DNA of 64,000 nucleotides from NCBI RefSeq assembly GCF_004368785.1, contig NZ_SODM01000002.1, positions 124,001 through 188,000 on the forward strand. Direction: 5' to 3'. Source of the DNA: Flavobacterium sp. 270 (lineage in GTDB: Bacteria > Bacteroidota > Bacteroidia > Flavobacteriales > Flavobacteriaceae). Shown piece by piece: positions 9,010-18,000 of this stretch; the stretch's first letter is position 1; each line of letters opens with the position of its first letter. The notes under the pieces are model-generated. The model did no database searches, was not told the origin of the DNA, and worked only from the letters and a program-made list of their open reading frames with translations. The position numbers and the translations under genes are program-made.

Positions 9010-10056
9010 TTAGCAATTTATTTCCTGCTTTTCGATAAAATTGTAAATTACGATGGGAAATGGAAATGTTTTCAAATTTGCCGCATCTACTCCATTTTCT
9101 ATTTTTTCATTGATTTTAATTTTCCAAAATTGAATGTGCAGATGCTGATGTGAAAGTTTATGAATAACTGTAGTTTCATTACATTCTTCTATACCTATAA
9201 TAGTATAGTCTGAAAAAATATTCTCGTGAATGGTTTTTGAAACAAAATCAAAACCAACAATTTCATTAGTTTCTAAAAGTGGAAACTCATATAAGTTATG
9301 CCAAATTCCTTTTGCCATTCTTTTTTGAATTAAAGTATTTCCTACAGCATCTTCGAGAATCAGATAATTAAAGAAACGATTGGTAACTTTTATCTTTTTA
9401 GATTTAAAGGGCAATATATTTACTTTCTTTTTTTGTAACGCTGCACAACTCTCATTAAAAACGCAAATACTACAATCTGGGCTTTTAGGTGTACACTGCA
9501 AAGCACCAAACTCCATTATGGCCTGATTAAAAATTGCAGGATTATCTTTTGGCATCAATTCTAAAGCAAGCGCCGTAAAATCTTTTTTGGTGGCTGGCAG
9601 CGCAATATCTGATTCAATGTCAAAATAGCGAGAAAGCACACGAAATACATTCCCATCAACAACCGGAACTTTTTCATTGTAAGAAAAAGAAGCAATTGCG
9701 GCAGCGGTATATTCACCTACACCTTTTAAATTTAATAAATCTTTATAAGAACCCGGAAAAATGCCGCCCAACTCATTTGCAACATATTGAGCTGTTTTAT
9801 GCAGATTTCTGGCACGAGAATAATATCCTAATCCCTGCCAAAGTTTCAAAACCTGCTCTTCTGAGGCATTTGCCAAATCAAATACGGTAGGAAATTCCTT
9901 CGTAAACGCAAAAAAATAGGGCATTCCCTGCGCAACTCTTGTCTGTTGCAGCATAATTTCTGAGAGCCAAATATGGTACGGATTGACCGTATTTCGCCAC
10001 GGTAAATCACGCTTATTTTGTAAATACCAATTTATCAATATGTTATGAAAATTCAT
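9010..10056 (-). CDS. mutY: Adenine DNA glycosylase MutY
   Basis: 348 residues from ATG 10056. It removes adenine mispaired with 8-oxoguanine. Visible marks: RDLPWRNTVNPYHIWLSEIMLQQTRV at the N terminus, the helix-hairpin-helix LKGVGEYTAAAIASF, the catalytic Asp in VPVVDGNVFRVLSR, and the [4Fe-4S] pattern C-x6-C-x2-C-x5-C (CTPKSPDCSICVFNESC). The C-terminal about 120 residues are the NUDIX-like domain that reads 8-oxoG. A TTG seven codons upstream lies inside the -7 promoter box, so the ATG is preferred. Confidence 0.95.
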   Translation of the reverse strand: MNFHNILINWYLQNKRDLPWRNTVNPYHIWLSEIMLQQTRVAQGMPYFFAFTKEFPTVFDLANASEEQVLKLWQGLGYYSRARNLHKTAQYVANELGGIFPGSYKDLLNLKGVGEYTAAAIASFSYNEKVPVVDGNVFRVLSRYFDIESDIALPATKKDFTALALELMPKDNPAIFNQAIMEFGALQCTPKSPDCSICVFNESCAALQKKKVNILPFKSKKIKVTNRFFNYLILEDAVGNTLIQKRMAKGIWHNLYEFPLLETNEIVGFDFVSKTIHENIFSDYTIIGIEECNETTVIHKLSHQHLHIQFWKIKINEKIENGVDAANLKTFPFPIVIYNFIEKQEINC

Positions 10057-10074
10057 TGCAAAATACTTAGAATA

Positions 10075-10082
10075 CAAAAGTA
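10075..10082 (-). promoter_or_regulatory. -7 box of the mutY-ssb-gldE-gldD operon
   Basis: TACTTTTG on the minus strand matches TAnnTTTG, 18 nt before the mutY ATG. It overlaps the alternative TTG start, which argues against that start. No clear -33 box. Confidence 0.6.
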
Positions 10083-10115
10083 AATGTTTATGTAATTAAA
10101 ATTTAACGATTTAGC

Positions 10116-10147
10116 TTGATTAATTATTTTTTTAATTCCTATATTTG
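10116..10147 (+). promoter_or_regulatory. Promoter of hup
   Basis: TTG at 10116-10118 and TATATTTG at 10140-10147 with 21 nt between them; the ATG follows about 50 nt later. Divergent from the mutY operon. Confidence 0.75.
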
Positions 10148-10196
10148 CAAACTCAAAAAAATAGTACATCATTTATAAAATAAAATAGGAAAGAAA

Positions 10197-10487
10197 ATGA
10201 CGAAAGCAGACATCGTAGCAAAAATTTCAGAGAAGCTAGGTCTTGAAAAAGGAGACGTTCAGGCAACAGTTGAAACTTTTATGGAAGAAGTTAAAACTTC
10301 ATTAGAAACTGGAGACAATGTTTACCTAAGAGGTTTCGGAAGTTTTATCGTAAAAACAAGAGCTGAAAAAACAGGTAGAAACATTTCTAAAAACACTACC
10401 ATCAAAATTCCAGCACACAACATCCCTGCTTTTAAACCTGCAAAAGTTTTTGTAGAAGGAGTTAAAACAAACAACGAAGCAAAATAA
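10197..10487 (+). CDS. HU/IHF-family DNA-binding protein
   Basis: 96 residues, the size of HU subunits. MTKADIVAKISEKLGLEKGDVQATVETFMEEVK forms the helical dimer base; RGFGSFIVKTRAEKTGRNISKNTTIKIPAHNIPAFKPAKVF is the beta-arm DNA-bending signature. It bends and compacts DNA as a dimer. The F. johnsoniae equivalent upstream of the gld genes has been called himA; HU and IHF cannot be separated here. Followed by the small basic protein gene and rng. Confidence 0.95.
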   Translation: MTKADIVAKISEKLGLEKGDVQATVETFMEEVKTSLETGDNVYLRGFGSFIVKTRAEKTGRNISKNTTIKIPAHNIPAFKPAKVFVEGVKTNNEAK

Positions 10488-10515
10488 TATTAATTAATCA
10501 TAAAATCGACACGAT

Positions 10516-10608
10516 ATGCCAAGTGGTAAAAAAAGAAAGAGACATAAGGTAGCTACTCACAAAAGAAAAAAAAGAGCGAGAGCTAACCGTCACAAAAAGA
10601 AAAAGTAG
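10516..10608 (+). CDS. 30-residue highly basic protein, probably ribosome- or RNA-associated
   Basis: ATG at 10516 gives MPSGKKRKRHKVATHKRKKR... and a stop at 10606. About two thirds of the residues are Lys, Arg or His, with no acidic residue. It lies 28 nt after hup, and a hairpin terminator overlaps its stop codon, so it is a real translated unit. Position between hup and rng and the extreme charge suggest an RNA- or ribosome-binding peptide. Small proteins of this kind are known from Bacteroidota ribosomes (a protein called bL38 was described from F. johnsoniae); I cannot confirm that this is the same protein. Confidence 0.85.
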   Translation: MPSGKKRKRHKVATHKRKKRARANRHKKKK

Positions 10609-10622
10609 TTTTAAACTACTTT
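10602..10622 (+). terminator. Hairpin terminator overlapping the small basic gene stop
   Basis: AAAGTAGTTT (10602-10611) and AAACTACTTT (10613-10622) form a near loop-less palindrome followed by T-rich DNA. The stop codon TAG lies inside the left arm. Confidence 0.7.
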
Positions 10623-10639
10623 TTTCTTTTTAACGTTCA

Positions 10640-10865
10640 TTGAAATTTGGGAAATTTCAAAAATTCCAAAAAATAAAATCCAAAATCCAAAAATTGAAAT
10701 ATCAATTGGGATTTGGAATTTAAAATTTGAAATTTAATATTTCCCTCCGGGTTAATACCTGTTAAAAAATATTGTTTAATCCATCTGTAGATAAGATTTT
10801 AGATTTTGGATTTTAGATTTAGATTTTTCAATCTATATTCTATTCTCTTTATTCTATTTTCTGAA
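10640..10865. repeat. AT-rich intergenic repeat with AAATTCCAAA-type words
   Basis: Repeated words AATTCCAAA, ATCCAAAATCCAAAA and their complements (GATTTGGAATTT, GATTTTGGATTTTAGATTTAG) form imperfect inverted repeats. Related words occur at 37960-37995 and 55310-55340. No gene seen. Confidence 0.6.
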
Positions 10866-10887
10866 AAAACAGATAAAAATTTACAGT

Positions 10888-12432
10888 GTGAATAAAGAAT
10901 TAATCATTAGATCTAGTTCTGAAGCCGTAGATTTTGCCTTATTAAAAGATGGAAAACTAATTGAATTACACAAAGAAGAAGAGAAAAGCAATTTTCAGGT
11001 TGGTGATATTTTTATTGCCAAAATCAGAAAACCAGTTGCCGGACTTAATGCTGCTTTTGTAAATGTAGGTTTTGAAAAAGATGCCTTTTTACATTATCAC
11101 GATTTAGGTCCAAACTTAGCTTCCCAACTGAAATTCATAAAACTTGTAAGCGCAGGTAAATTAAAAGATTTCTCCCTAAAAACCTTTCAGTTTGAAAAAG
11201 AGATTGACAAAGATGGCATCATTACTGATATTTTAAGTGCCAATCAATCTGTTTTAGTACAAGTTGTAAAAGAACCTATATCTACCAAAGGTCCAAGAAT
11301 AAGCGCTGAGCTTTCTTTGGCAGGAAGATTTATTGTTCTCGTTCCGTTTTCTGACCGCGTTTCTATTTCTCAAAAAATAGAAGACAAAAAGGAAAAGGAT
11401 CGTCTAAAAAAACTTGTAGTATCGATCAAACCTAAAGGATTTGGTATTATTGTTCGCACAGTAGCCGAAGGCAAAAACGTAGCCGAATTAGAAAAAGATT
11501 TGCAGAACCTGCTTGGCAGATGGACTGCAATGTGTAAAAAATTACCAACTGCTCATCATCCATCAAAAGTATTAGGAGAGCTCAACAGAGCATCTTCGAT
11601 ATTAAGAGATGTATTTAACGATACTTTCAGCGGTATCCAAATAGATGATGAAGAGTTGTACCATCAAACAAAGGAGTATTTGCAAGAGATTGCACCTTCA
11701 AAACAGTCAATTGTTAAGTTTTATCAATCAAATGACACTCCAATTTTCGAGAAATACAATATAGAGAGACAAATCAAGACTTCGTTTGGAAGAACGGTAT
11801 CTATGAGCAAAGGTGCTTATCTTATTATTGAACATACCGAAGCTTTGCACGTTATAGACGTAAATAGCGGAAACCGTTCTAATAAAGCAACTAATCAGGA
11901 AGATACTGCCATGGAAGTAAATATGATTGCAGCCGCAGAAATTGCCAGACAACTTCGTCTGCGTGATATGGGCGGTATAATCGTAGTTGATTTTATTGAT
12001 ATGTCTAATCCTGAAAACAGGAAAGTCTTGTTCGACTTCTTGCGAGAAGAAATGAGCGACGATAAAGCAAAACATAAAATCTTACCTCCAAGTAAATTTG
12101 GTTTAGTCCAGATTACAAGACAAAGAGTAAGACCAGAAGTTAATATTAAAACTAGAGAAGAAGATCCAAACAATGAAAATGGCGAAATTGAAGCGCCAAT
12201 TTTAATCATTGATAAAATTAATTCTGATTTAGAAAGAGTTTTAAAAACCCACAAAAATGTTGTGCTTAATGTACATCCGTTTGTGGCTGCTTACCTCAGT
12301 AAAGGTTTTCCATCCTTACGTTCAAAATGGTTTTTTGAACATAAGAAATGGGTGAAAATCATACCTCGTGACGCTTACACGTACTTAGAATATCATTTCT
12401 ACGATAAAAAAGGGAATGTTATTTCAGAATAA
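10888..12432 (+). CDS. rng: Ribonuclease G (RNase E/G family)
   Basis: 514 residues starting with GTG at 10888 (MNKELIIRSSSEAVDFALL). An endoribonuclease that trims 16S rRNA and decays mRNA. An S1 RNA-binding domain occupies about residues 35-130 (GDIFIAKIRKPVAGLNAAFVNVGFEKDAFL). The catalytic DNase-I-like region contains the metal-binding EALHVIDVNSGN and GGIIVVDFIDM segments (Asp residues), and RQRVRP follows. It ends without the long degradosome scaffold of RNase E, so RNase G is the better name. F. johnsoniae cafA lies in the same place relative to the hup and mutY genes. Confidence 0.95.
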   Translation: MNKELIIRSSSEAVDFALLKDGKLIELHKEEEKSNFQVGDIFIAKIRKPVAGLNAAFVNVGFEKDAFLHYHDLGPNLASQLKFIKLVSAGKLKDFSLKTFQFEKEIDKDGIITDILSANQSVLVQVVKEPISTKGPRISAELSLAGRFIVLVPFSDRVSISQKIEDKKEKDRLKKLVVSIKPKGFGIIVRTVAEGKNVAELEKDLQNLLGRWTAMCKKLPTAHHPSKVLGELNRASSILRDVFNDTFSGIQIDDEELYHQTKEYLQEIAPSKQSIVKFYQSNDTPIFEKYNIERQIKTSFGRTVSMSKGAYLIIEHTEALHVIDVNSGNRSNKATNQEDTAMEVNMIAAAEIARQLRLRDMGGIIVVDFIDMSNPENRKVLFDFLREEMSDDKAKHKILPPSKFGLVQITRQRVRPEVNIKTREEDPNNENGEIEAPILIIDKINSDLERVLKTHKNVVLNVHPFVAAYLSKGFPSLRSKWFFEHKKWVKIIPRDAYTYLEYHFYDKKGNVISE

Positions 12433-12439
12433 AAAAACA

Positions 12440-12467
12440 AAACCGCCTTTCTAAAGATTGGCGGTTT
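12440..12467 (+). terminator. Intrinsic terminator after rng
   Basis: AAACCGCC (12440-12447) and GGCGGTTT (12460-12467) form an 8-bp stem with a 12-nt loop, then a run of T. Strong. Confidence 0.92.
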
Positions 12468-12569
12468 TTTTATGCTTTTTATTTTACCATTAAGACATTA
12501 AGATTCATTAAGCTAATCTTTTAAAAATATAAGCGAATTAAGAATATAGAAAGCCTTATTCCATAGAAA

Positions 12570-14945
12570 TCATTCTCGCACAATTTCAACTTTTCTCGTA
12601 ATTTCGTTTCCGGCTTCATCTACAACTGTTATGTAATGAAATCCAGCGCTCATTAGGATTGGTTTTTCGTGAAAAACTTTTGTCTCGCCTTTATACACAT
12701 GATCTACGTACCAGAATAATTGTTTTTCTCTTTGCGAATAAGCAACTTTAAAAATTACTGGTTGCACTTCGCTGTTAAAATTCTTTGTCAAATAAATTTT
12801 GCTGTTTGTTTTTGGATAAATAAAATCCATAGAAACAGATTGTGTCCCTAAACAATCGTCTTTAAACGGCGGTAACGGCAGATATTCGATATGTTTGCCT
12901 TTATAATACCAAGCCATAACGGGCGGTAATACAAACCAGTTTTTAGAAACTATATTATCAACGCTTTCACAACTGCTATTGACCTGAAATTGTTCTGTTT
13001 TATCTAAATGAACCATTTTATGATACGGACAAACTGTTGTTGCTTTTCCTTTTTTAGAAACCCATTGTTTTATTTTCGGACAGCCTTCTTTTGCCAGATA
13101 ACCGCTTAATTTACAAACCTCAACTTCGTCTAAATCTTTATATGGAGTCTGAAACCATCTTTGTCTTGGCAATAAATTAAAAACATCAAACAAAATTGGC
13201 GCCGCGCTGGTAACTCCTGTTAGCGTTGGTCTTCCCTCCCCTGTTGCATTTCCAACCCAAACTCCAACTACATATCTTGAATTTGTACCAATTGCCCAAG
13301 CATCGCGATTTCCGAAACTTGTTCCTGTTTTCCAGGCAATTTTTAGCGAACTGTCGTAAAACTTCCAAGCTTCATCTCCTTCCGGCCTGTTTACTTCTTC
13401 CATTGCGTTATATGTCAGCCAAATTGACCCCGCGCCTATTATATTCTTTTGATCGGTTTCTGAACCAAAATCGTTTTCAAAACCGTTTTTATAATTTAAT
13501 TCTGTAAATTCGTTTGTTCGATATTGTCCATTGCTTTTATTAAAATAATTTATAGTTGAAGATAAATTAGAATAAGTTCGGCATAAATCCCACAAATTAC
13601 TTTCGGCACCGCCCAAAATAAGCGAAAGTCCATAATGATCTGATGATTTATTGATGTTTCGTAATTTAAATTTCTGCAGTTCTTCATAAAATTTTTCTAC
13701 TCCAAAATCCTGAAGCATTAAAACCGCCGGAATATTTAGCGAACGCGATAAAGCGCGATGTGCCGGAACAGCTCCGTCAAAAGTTAAATTAAAATTCTGA
13801 GGCGTATAACCTGCAATCTGCGTTGGAACATCGGCAACTAAAGTGTTCGGAAGCAATTCGCCATCATCTAGCATTGCAGCGTATAATAATGGTTTTAAGA
13901 TACTTCCCGTACTTCTTGGTGCATCTATAATATCAACATCTTTTTGATGATCTTTGTCTGTTGGAGAATTTCCAACATAACTTACTACATTTCTGTTCTG
14001 AACATCAATTACCAAAACCGCCAGATTATTAACTTCGTTTTGTTTGTATTGATTGTAATAATACTTCGCAATTTGATTTACTCTATTTTGTAATGCAAAA
14101 TCTAACGTTGTTTTTACGCGCGTTCCTTCTTCATTTTTCGCAACACGCTGTAGTAAATGTGGTGCGATTTGAGGTAAGTCAAAAGGTTTTTGAGGCAAAG
14201 GTTCGTCTATAGAAAGTTCGTAGGTCTGCTTATCAATTATACCTTCCTGATTTAATTTTAATAAAAGTCGATTACGTTTCTGTAAAAGTTTAATCTGATT
14301 TTTTCCGGGATAAATTAAACTTGGAGCATTTGGCAACACTGCCAAAGTCGCGCTTTCTGCCCACGATAATTGATGGGATTGAACCCCAAAATAACGCCAG
14401 GAAGCCATTTCGAGTCCAACGACATTTCCGCCAAAAGGCGCATGAGCTGCATATAATTCTAAAATTTCATTTTTAGAATATCCTAATTCTAATCTTGTTG
14501 CCAGAATAACTTCTATAATTTTTTCAAAATAAGTTCTGCCTTTTCCTTTCCTTGATAATCGAATAACTTGTTGCGTAAGCGTACTGCCACCTCGAACCAC
14601 TTTTCCTGCTTTTCGGTTTTGTTTGATCGCATTTACCATTGCAACGGGATTAAAACCGGGATGTTTATAGAAATATTCGTCTTCAAAATAAACGATGCAT
14701 TTCTTGAATTTATCCGGAACACTGTCTTGGGCAGGAAAACGCCATTGTCCGTCGCGCGCTATTTTTGCACCGAGTAATTCGCCTTCGTGACTTTCTATAA
14801 CAGTAGAATAAGGTTCTTTGAATAAAGTTCGAGGTATCGAAAAATAGTAAATCAGCAAGAGCAGAAATGCAATTGCTGATTTTATTTTGTTCTTTTTAAT
14901 CCAATTTATAATGCGCTGAAAAAGCGCTTTTAATTTATTTTTCAA
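12570..14945 (-). CDS. pbpC: Penicillin-binding protein 1C
   Basis: 791 residues. One N-terminal membrane anchor (about 20-40); glycosyltransferase GT51 domain (about 60-230) with catalytic Glu in YFEDEYFYKHPGFNP and GGSTLTQQVIRLSR; transpeptidase domain (about 300-560) with the Ser nucleophile in APRSTGSILKP and the KTGTS box (AWKTGTSFGNRDAW); C-terminal BiPBP_C beta domain (about 690-791). Makes and cross-links peptidoglycan in the periplasm. Lies 110 nt downstream of a large alpha-2-macroglobulin gene; the pairing of PBP1C with such proteins is well known and is thought to link wall repair with protease defence. Confidence 0.95.
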   Translation of the reverse strand: MKNKLKALFQRIINWIKKNKIKSAIAFLLLLIYYFSIPRTLFKEPYSTVIESHEGELLGAKIARDGQWRFPAQDSVPDKFKKCIVYFEDEYFYKHPGFNPVAMVNAIKQNRKAGKVVRGGSTLTQQVIRLSRKGKGRTYFEKIIEVILATRLELGYSKNEILELYAAHAPFGGNVVGLEMASWRYFGVQSHQLSWAESATLAVLPNAPSLIYPGKNQIKLLQKRNRLLLKLNQEGIIDKQTYELSIDEPLPQKPFDLPQIAPHLLQRVAKNEEGTRVKTTLDFALQNRVNQIAKYYYNQYKQNEVNNLAVLVIDVQNRNVVSYVGNSPTDKDHQKDVDIIDAPRSTGSILKPLLYAAMLDDGELLPNTLVADVPTQIAGYTPQNFNLTFDGAVPAHRALSRSLNIPAVLMLQDFGVEKFYEELQKFKLRNINKSSDHYGLSLILGGAESNLWDLCRTYSNLSSTINYFNKSNGQYRTNEFTELNYKNGFENDFGSETDQKNIIGAGSIWLTYNAMEEVNRPEGDEAWKFYDSSLKIAWKTGTSFGNRDAWAIGTNSRYVVGVWVGNATGEGRPTLTGVTSAAPILFDVFNLLPRQRWFQTPYKDLDEVEVCKLSGYLAKEGCPKIKQWVSKKGKATTVCPYHKMVHLDKTEQFQVNSSCESVDNIVSKNWFVLPPVMAWYYKGKHIEYLPLPPFKDDCLGTQSVSMDFIYPKTNSKIYLTKNFNSEVQPVIFKVAYSQREKQLFWYVDHVYKGETKVFHEKPILMSAGFHYITVVDEAGNEITRKVEIVRE

Positions 14946-15055
14946 TCTATTTAAGTTTTAGCACACTGATTAAACGGATTCAACGAGTTTTCGCAGTTTA
15001 ATTAAAAAGCTGTGTAAATCCGTTCAATCTGTTTATCAGTGTTCCATTACCGTAA

Positions 15056-18000
15056 CTATTTCACAACCTCAACCCAGAAACCTTTTGTTCTGGCTAAGAA
15101 GGTGTGATCGTACATTGCCTCACATTGTAATCCTGGCAGATAATAATTTCCTAAATACGACGCATTCAATAAAATTTTGAATGTTTTGGTTTCTCCGGCT
15201 TTTAAACCAAAGTAGAAATTAGTTCTGTCGTCTCGTATATCAATATAATCGGCTGTATTGTTTGTTGCTTCTCCATAATCGGTAAAACGAGTATTTACAA
15301 TTTCGAATCCTGATGGTAAAATTTGAGACAACGCTACATTTTCTACACGTTCGTTTTTCTGATTTCTAATGGTAACTTCGGCAACAAACTCAGTTCCCTG
15401 TGCAATTTTAGAAACGTTAATTACACCGCCTTTTCTGTTTTTGAAAACAATATTGGCAGAAAGATTACTCTGAACAACATTTTCCTGACCAATTGGTAGA
15501 ATTCCTGTATTTAATACGCGAACATAAATGGTATTCTTTTTATTGTTTTTTAAAGTAATACTATTTGTTCCTGATTTTACAACTAAACTTCTGTCTGCAA
15601 CCGTTTTATTCGTTTTTATACTTTGTGCTTTTCCATCTTTACTAAACTGAACGTCGATTCCTTTTGGACCATTATTTAATGAGAATTTCGACATGGCATA
15701 CAAACAATATGCTGTAGTCTGCGTGCTCATCCATTGATCACTTGCCATATTTTTGGCCAATTTCGTTGCCATTGTAAAAGCTTTTTGCTTCTGATTCAGT
15801 AATAACATTGTTTCCAGCGCCATTGCTCTGTTTCTGTCGCTTGAACCATAATAGTAATAATTATAATCGCTGGAATCCTCATCAATTTTACTGTTTAATA
15901 ATAATGATGAAGCGGCACTATTTTGCCCTGCCAAAACATACGCTGCAGCCAAACGTAATTTACTTTCGTTAGAAATTCCTTTTGTTTCGCGCAATCTGTT
16001 CATCGATGATAAATCAGAAGAACCTGCCAACGCCAAAGTATACAAACGATACGCTTGTGCTAAATCATTTCCGTAACGTGGTTCAAAACGCCAATTTTTA
16101 GCTTCTTTTTTCTGGTATGAAGTCCATTTTGATTTAAAATTAATTGGCAGTACATAACCTTTTTTCTCTACTTCAATAAGGAAATGCCCTGCATAAGAAG
16201 TTCCCCAATCGTCTGCAATCGTATTTCCCTGCCAGTACGAAAATCCTCCATTTGATAATTGGAAACTTCCAAGTCTTGTAATTCCTGCCGTAACATTTTT
16301 TTGAATTAACTGCTGGCGCGTCGCATCGATATCTGCAACATCATTTAAGAACAATTGCGGAAATACTGACGATGTTGTCTGCTCTACACAACCATGCGGA
16401 TATTGAATTAAATATTGCAATCTTCCGTTCAGGTTTATTGTCGGCATAGAAGAAACTTCTAATTTCGCTTTATTACTGCCGGAAACCCCGAAGGTTTTCC
16501 ACGAAATAGTTTTAGAACTATTCGGTTCCAAAATCACATCAGTATATGTATTCGTAACCGGATTAGGATTTGTCATATCAATCTCAACATCGTAAGATGA
16601 TTTCTCACTTCCAAAAGTGGCAACAATCTGCACTTTTGCAATTCCGGTCAGACTTCCAACTGCCAGATTAAAATACGCCATTTTTTCGTCTGGCTGCGCA
16701 AATGTTACTGTTTGAGTGGCATTTCCAATTACTTTTAATCCGTTACTGGTTTTGATCTGAACTTTTACATTTTTAATGTTTTTCTCTGTTGCAAAAACCG
16801 TAACCGGAATGGTTACTTTTTCTGATGGCGAAATTTTTCTTGGCAATGAAGCCAATACCATCAACGGACTACGAACCGGTGTTGCTTTCTCAACGCTTCC
16901 GTATGCGCTCGTTGCTGCATCACCCGCGACAACCATTGTTCGTACAGATCCAATATATTTTGGTAACGTAACCTGATGTGTTTTCGTTTCTCCTTTTTCT
17001 AATTTAAATGGCCCAAGATAGATTACGACTGGTTTAAAACGGTTGGCTTTTTTCGCTTTTCCACCGCCTAAATCCTGATCTCCACCAATACTAAAAATCT
17101 GATTTACTTTTCCGCCGTAAGCACCAATAACATCATCGTAAACATCCCAGGTTTTTACACCCAAAGCTTCACGAACATAGAAACTATCCCATGCATTTGG
17201 CGTTTTAAAACGAGTTAAATCCAATAAACCTTCATCTACAATCGCAATGGTATACGTCATTTCTTTGCCGGATTTTTCGCTTACTGTAACAGGAAATGAT
17301 TGTTCTGGTTTTAAAACGTCAGGCATTTTTAATGCTGGTTCCAGTTTTGTGTTTTTATCTACAACACCAATCGGAACAATTCCGTACATACGTATCGGCG
17401 AATCGTTTTTGGTCGATGCATGCGGTTGTAAAAGTGTAATATTAAAATAGACATTCGGAGCCATTGCTGCCGTAATCGGAACTTCGACTTTTGTTTCTCC
17501 TTTCTGGGTTTTCACCCAAAGTGTCTGCACTACTTTTGATCCATTTTCTATCGAAACCAAAGCGCGTCCACCTTCACTTGAAGGAAACGAAATCTGTGCT
17601 TTTTCGCCTACAGCATAATCATTTTTATCTGTAGAAAAAACAAGCATATTTGCAGTAGATGCATCAGTATTTCTGGTTTTTCCAGACCAGATTGGCCAAT
17701 CTATATTTACTGTTAATGCCGTTGCGTGCCCACCCGTTTCGTCTGAAACACGAATCATATAACGTCCCCATTCTTCATCCGTCAAGGCAAATTGAATACT
17801 TCCTTTTCCGCTTGAATCGGTATTTACTTTAAATGTTTTGTATGAAGTTGTCGCTTCTGATGAATTGTAATTAGACAAATTGTCGCTAGATGCATCCCAC
17901 CACCAGCGCCATTCTACTTTATATACTTTTACCTCAAGATCTCTTACTGCTTTTGGTCTTCCGTTTTCATCAACCGTAACAATATCAAAACGATTGTTGG

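Noticed and set aside
10057..10077. TTG start of mutY seven codons upstream
   Set aside because: The TTG lies within the -7 promoter box, so it would not be transcribed; ATG 10056 matches the family start.
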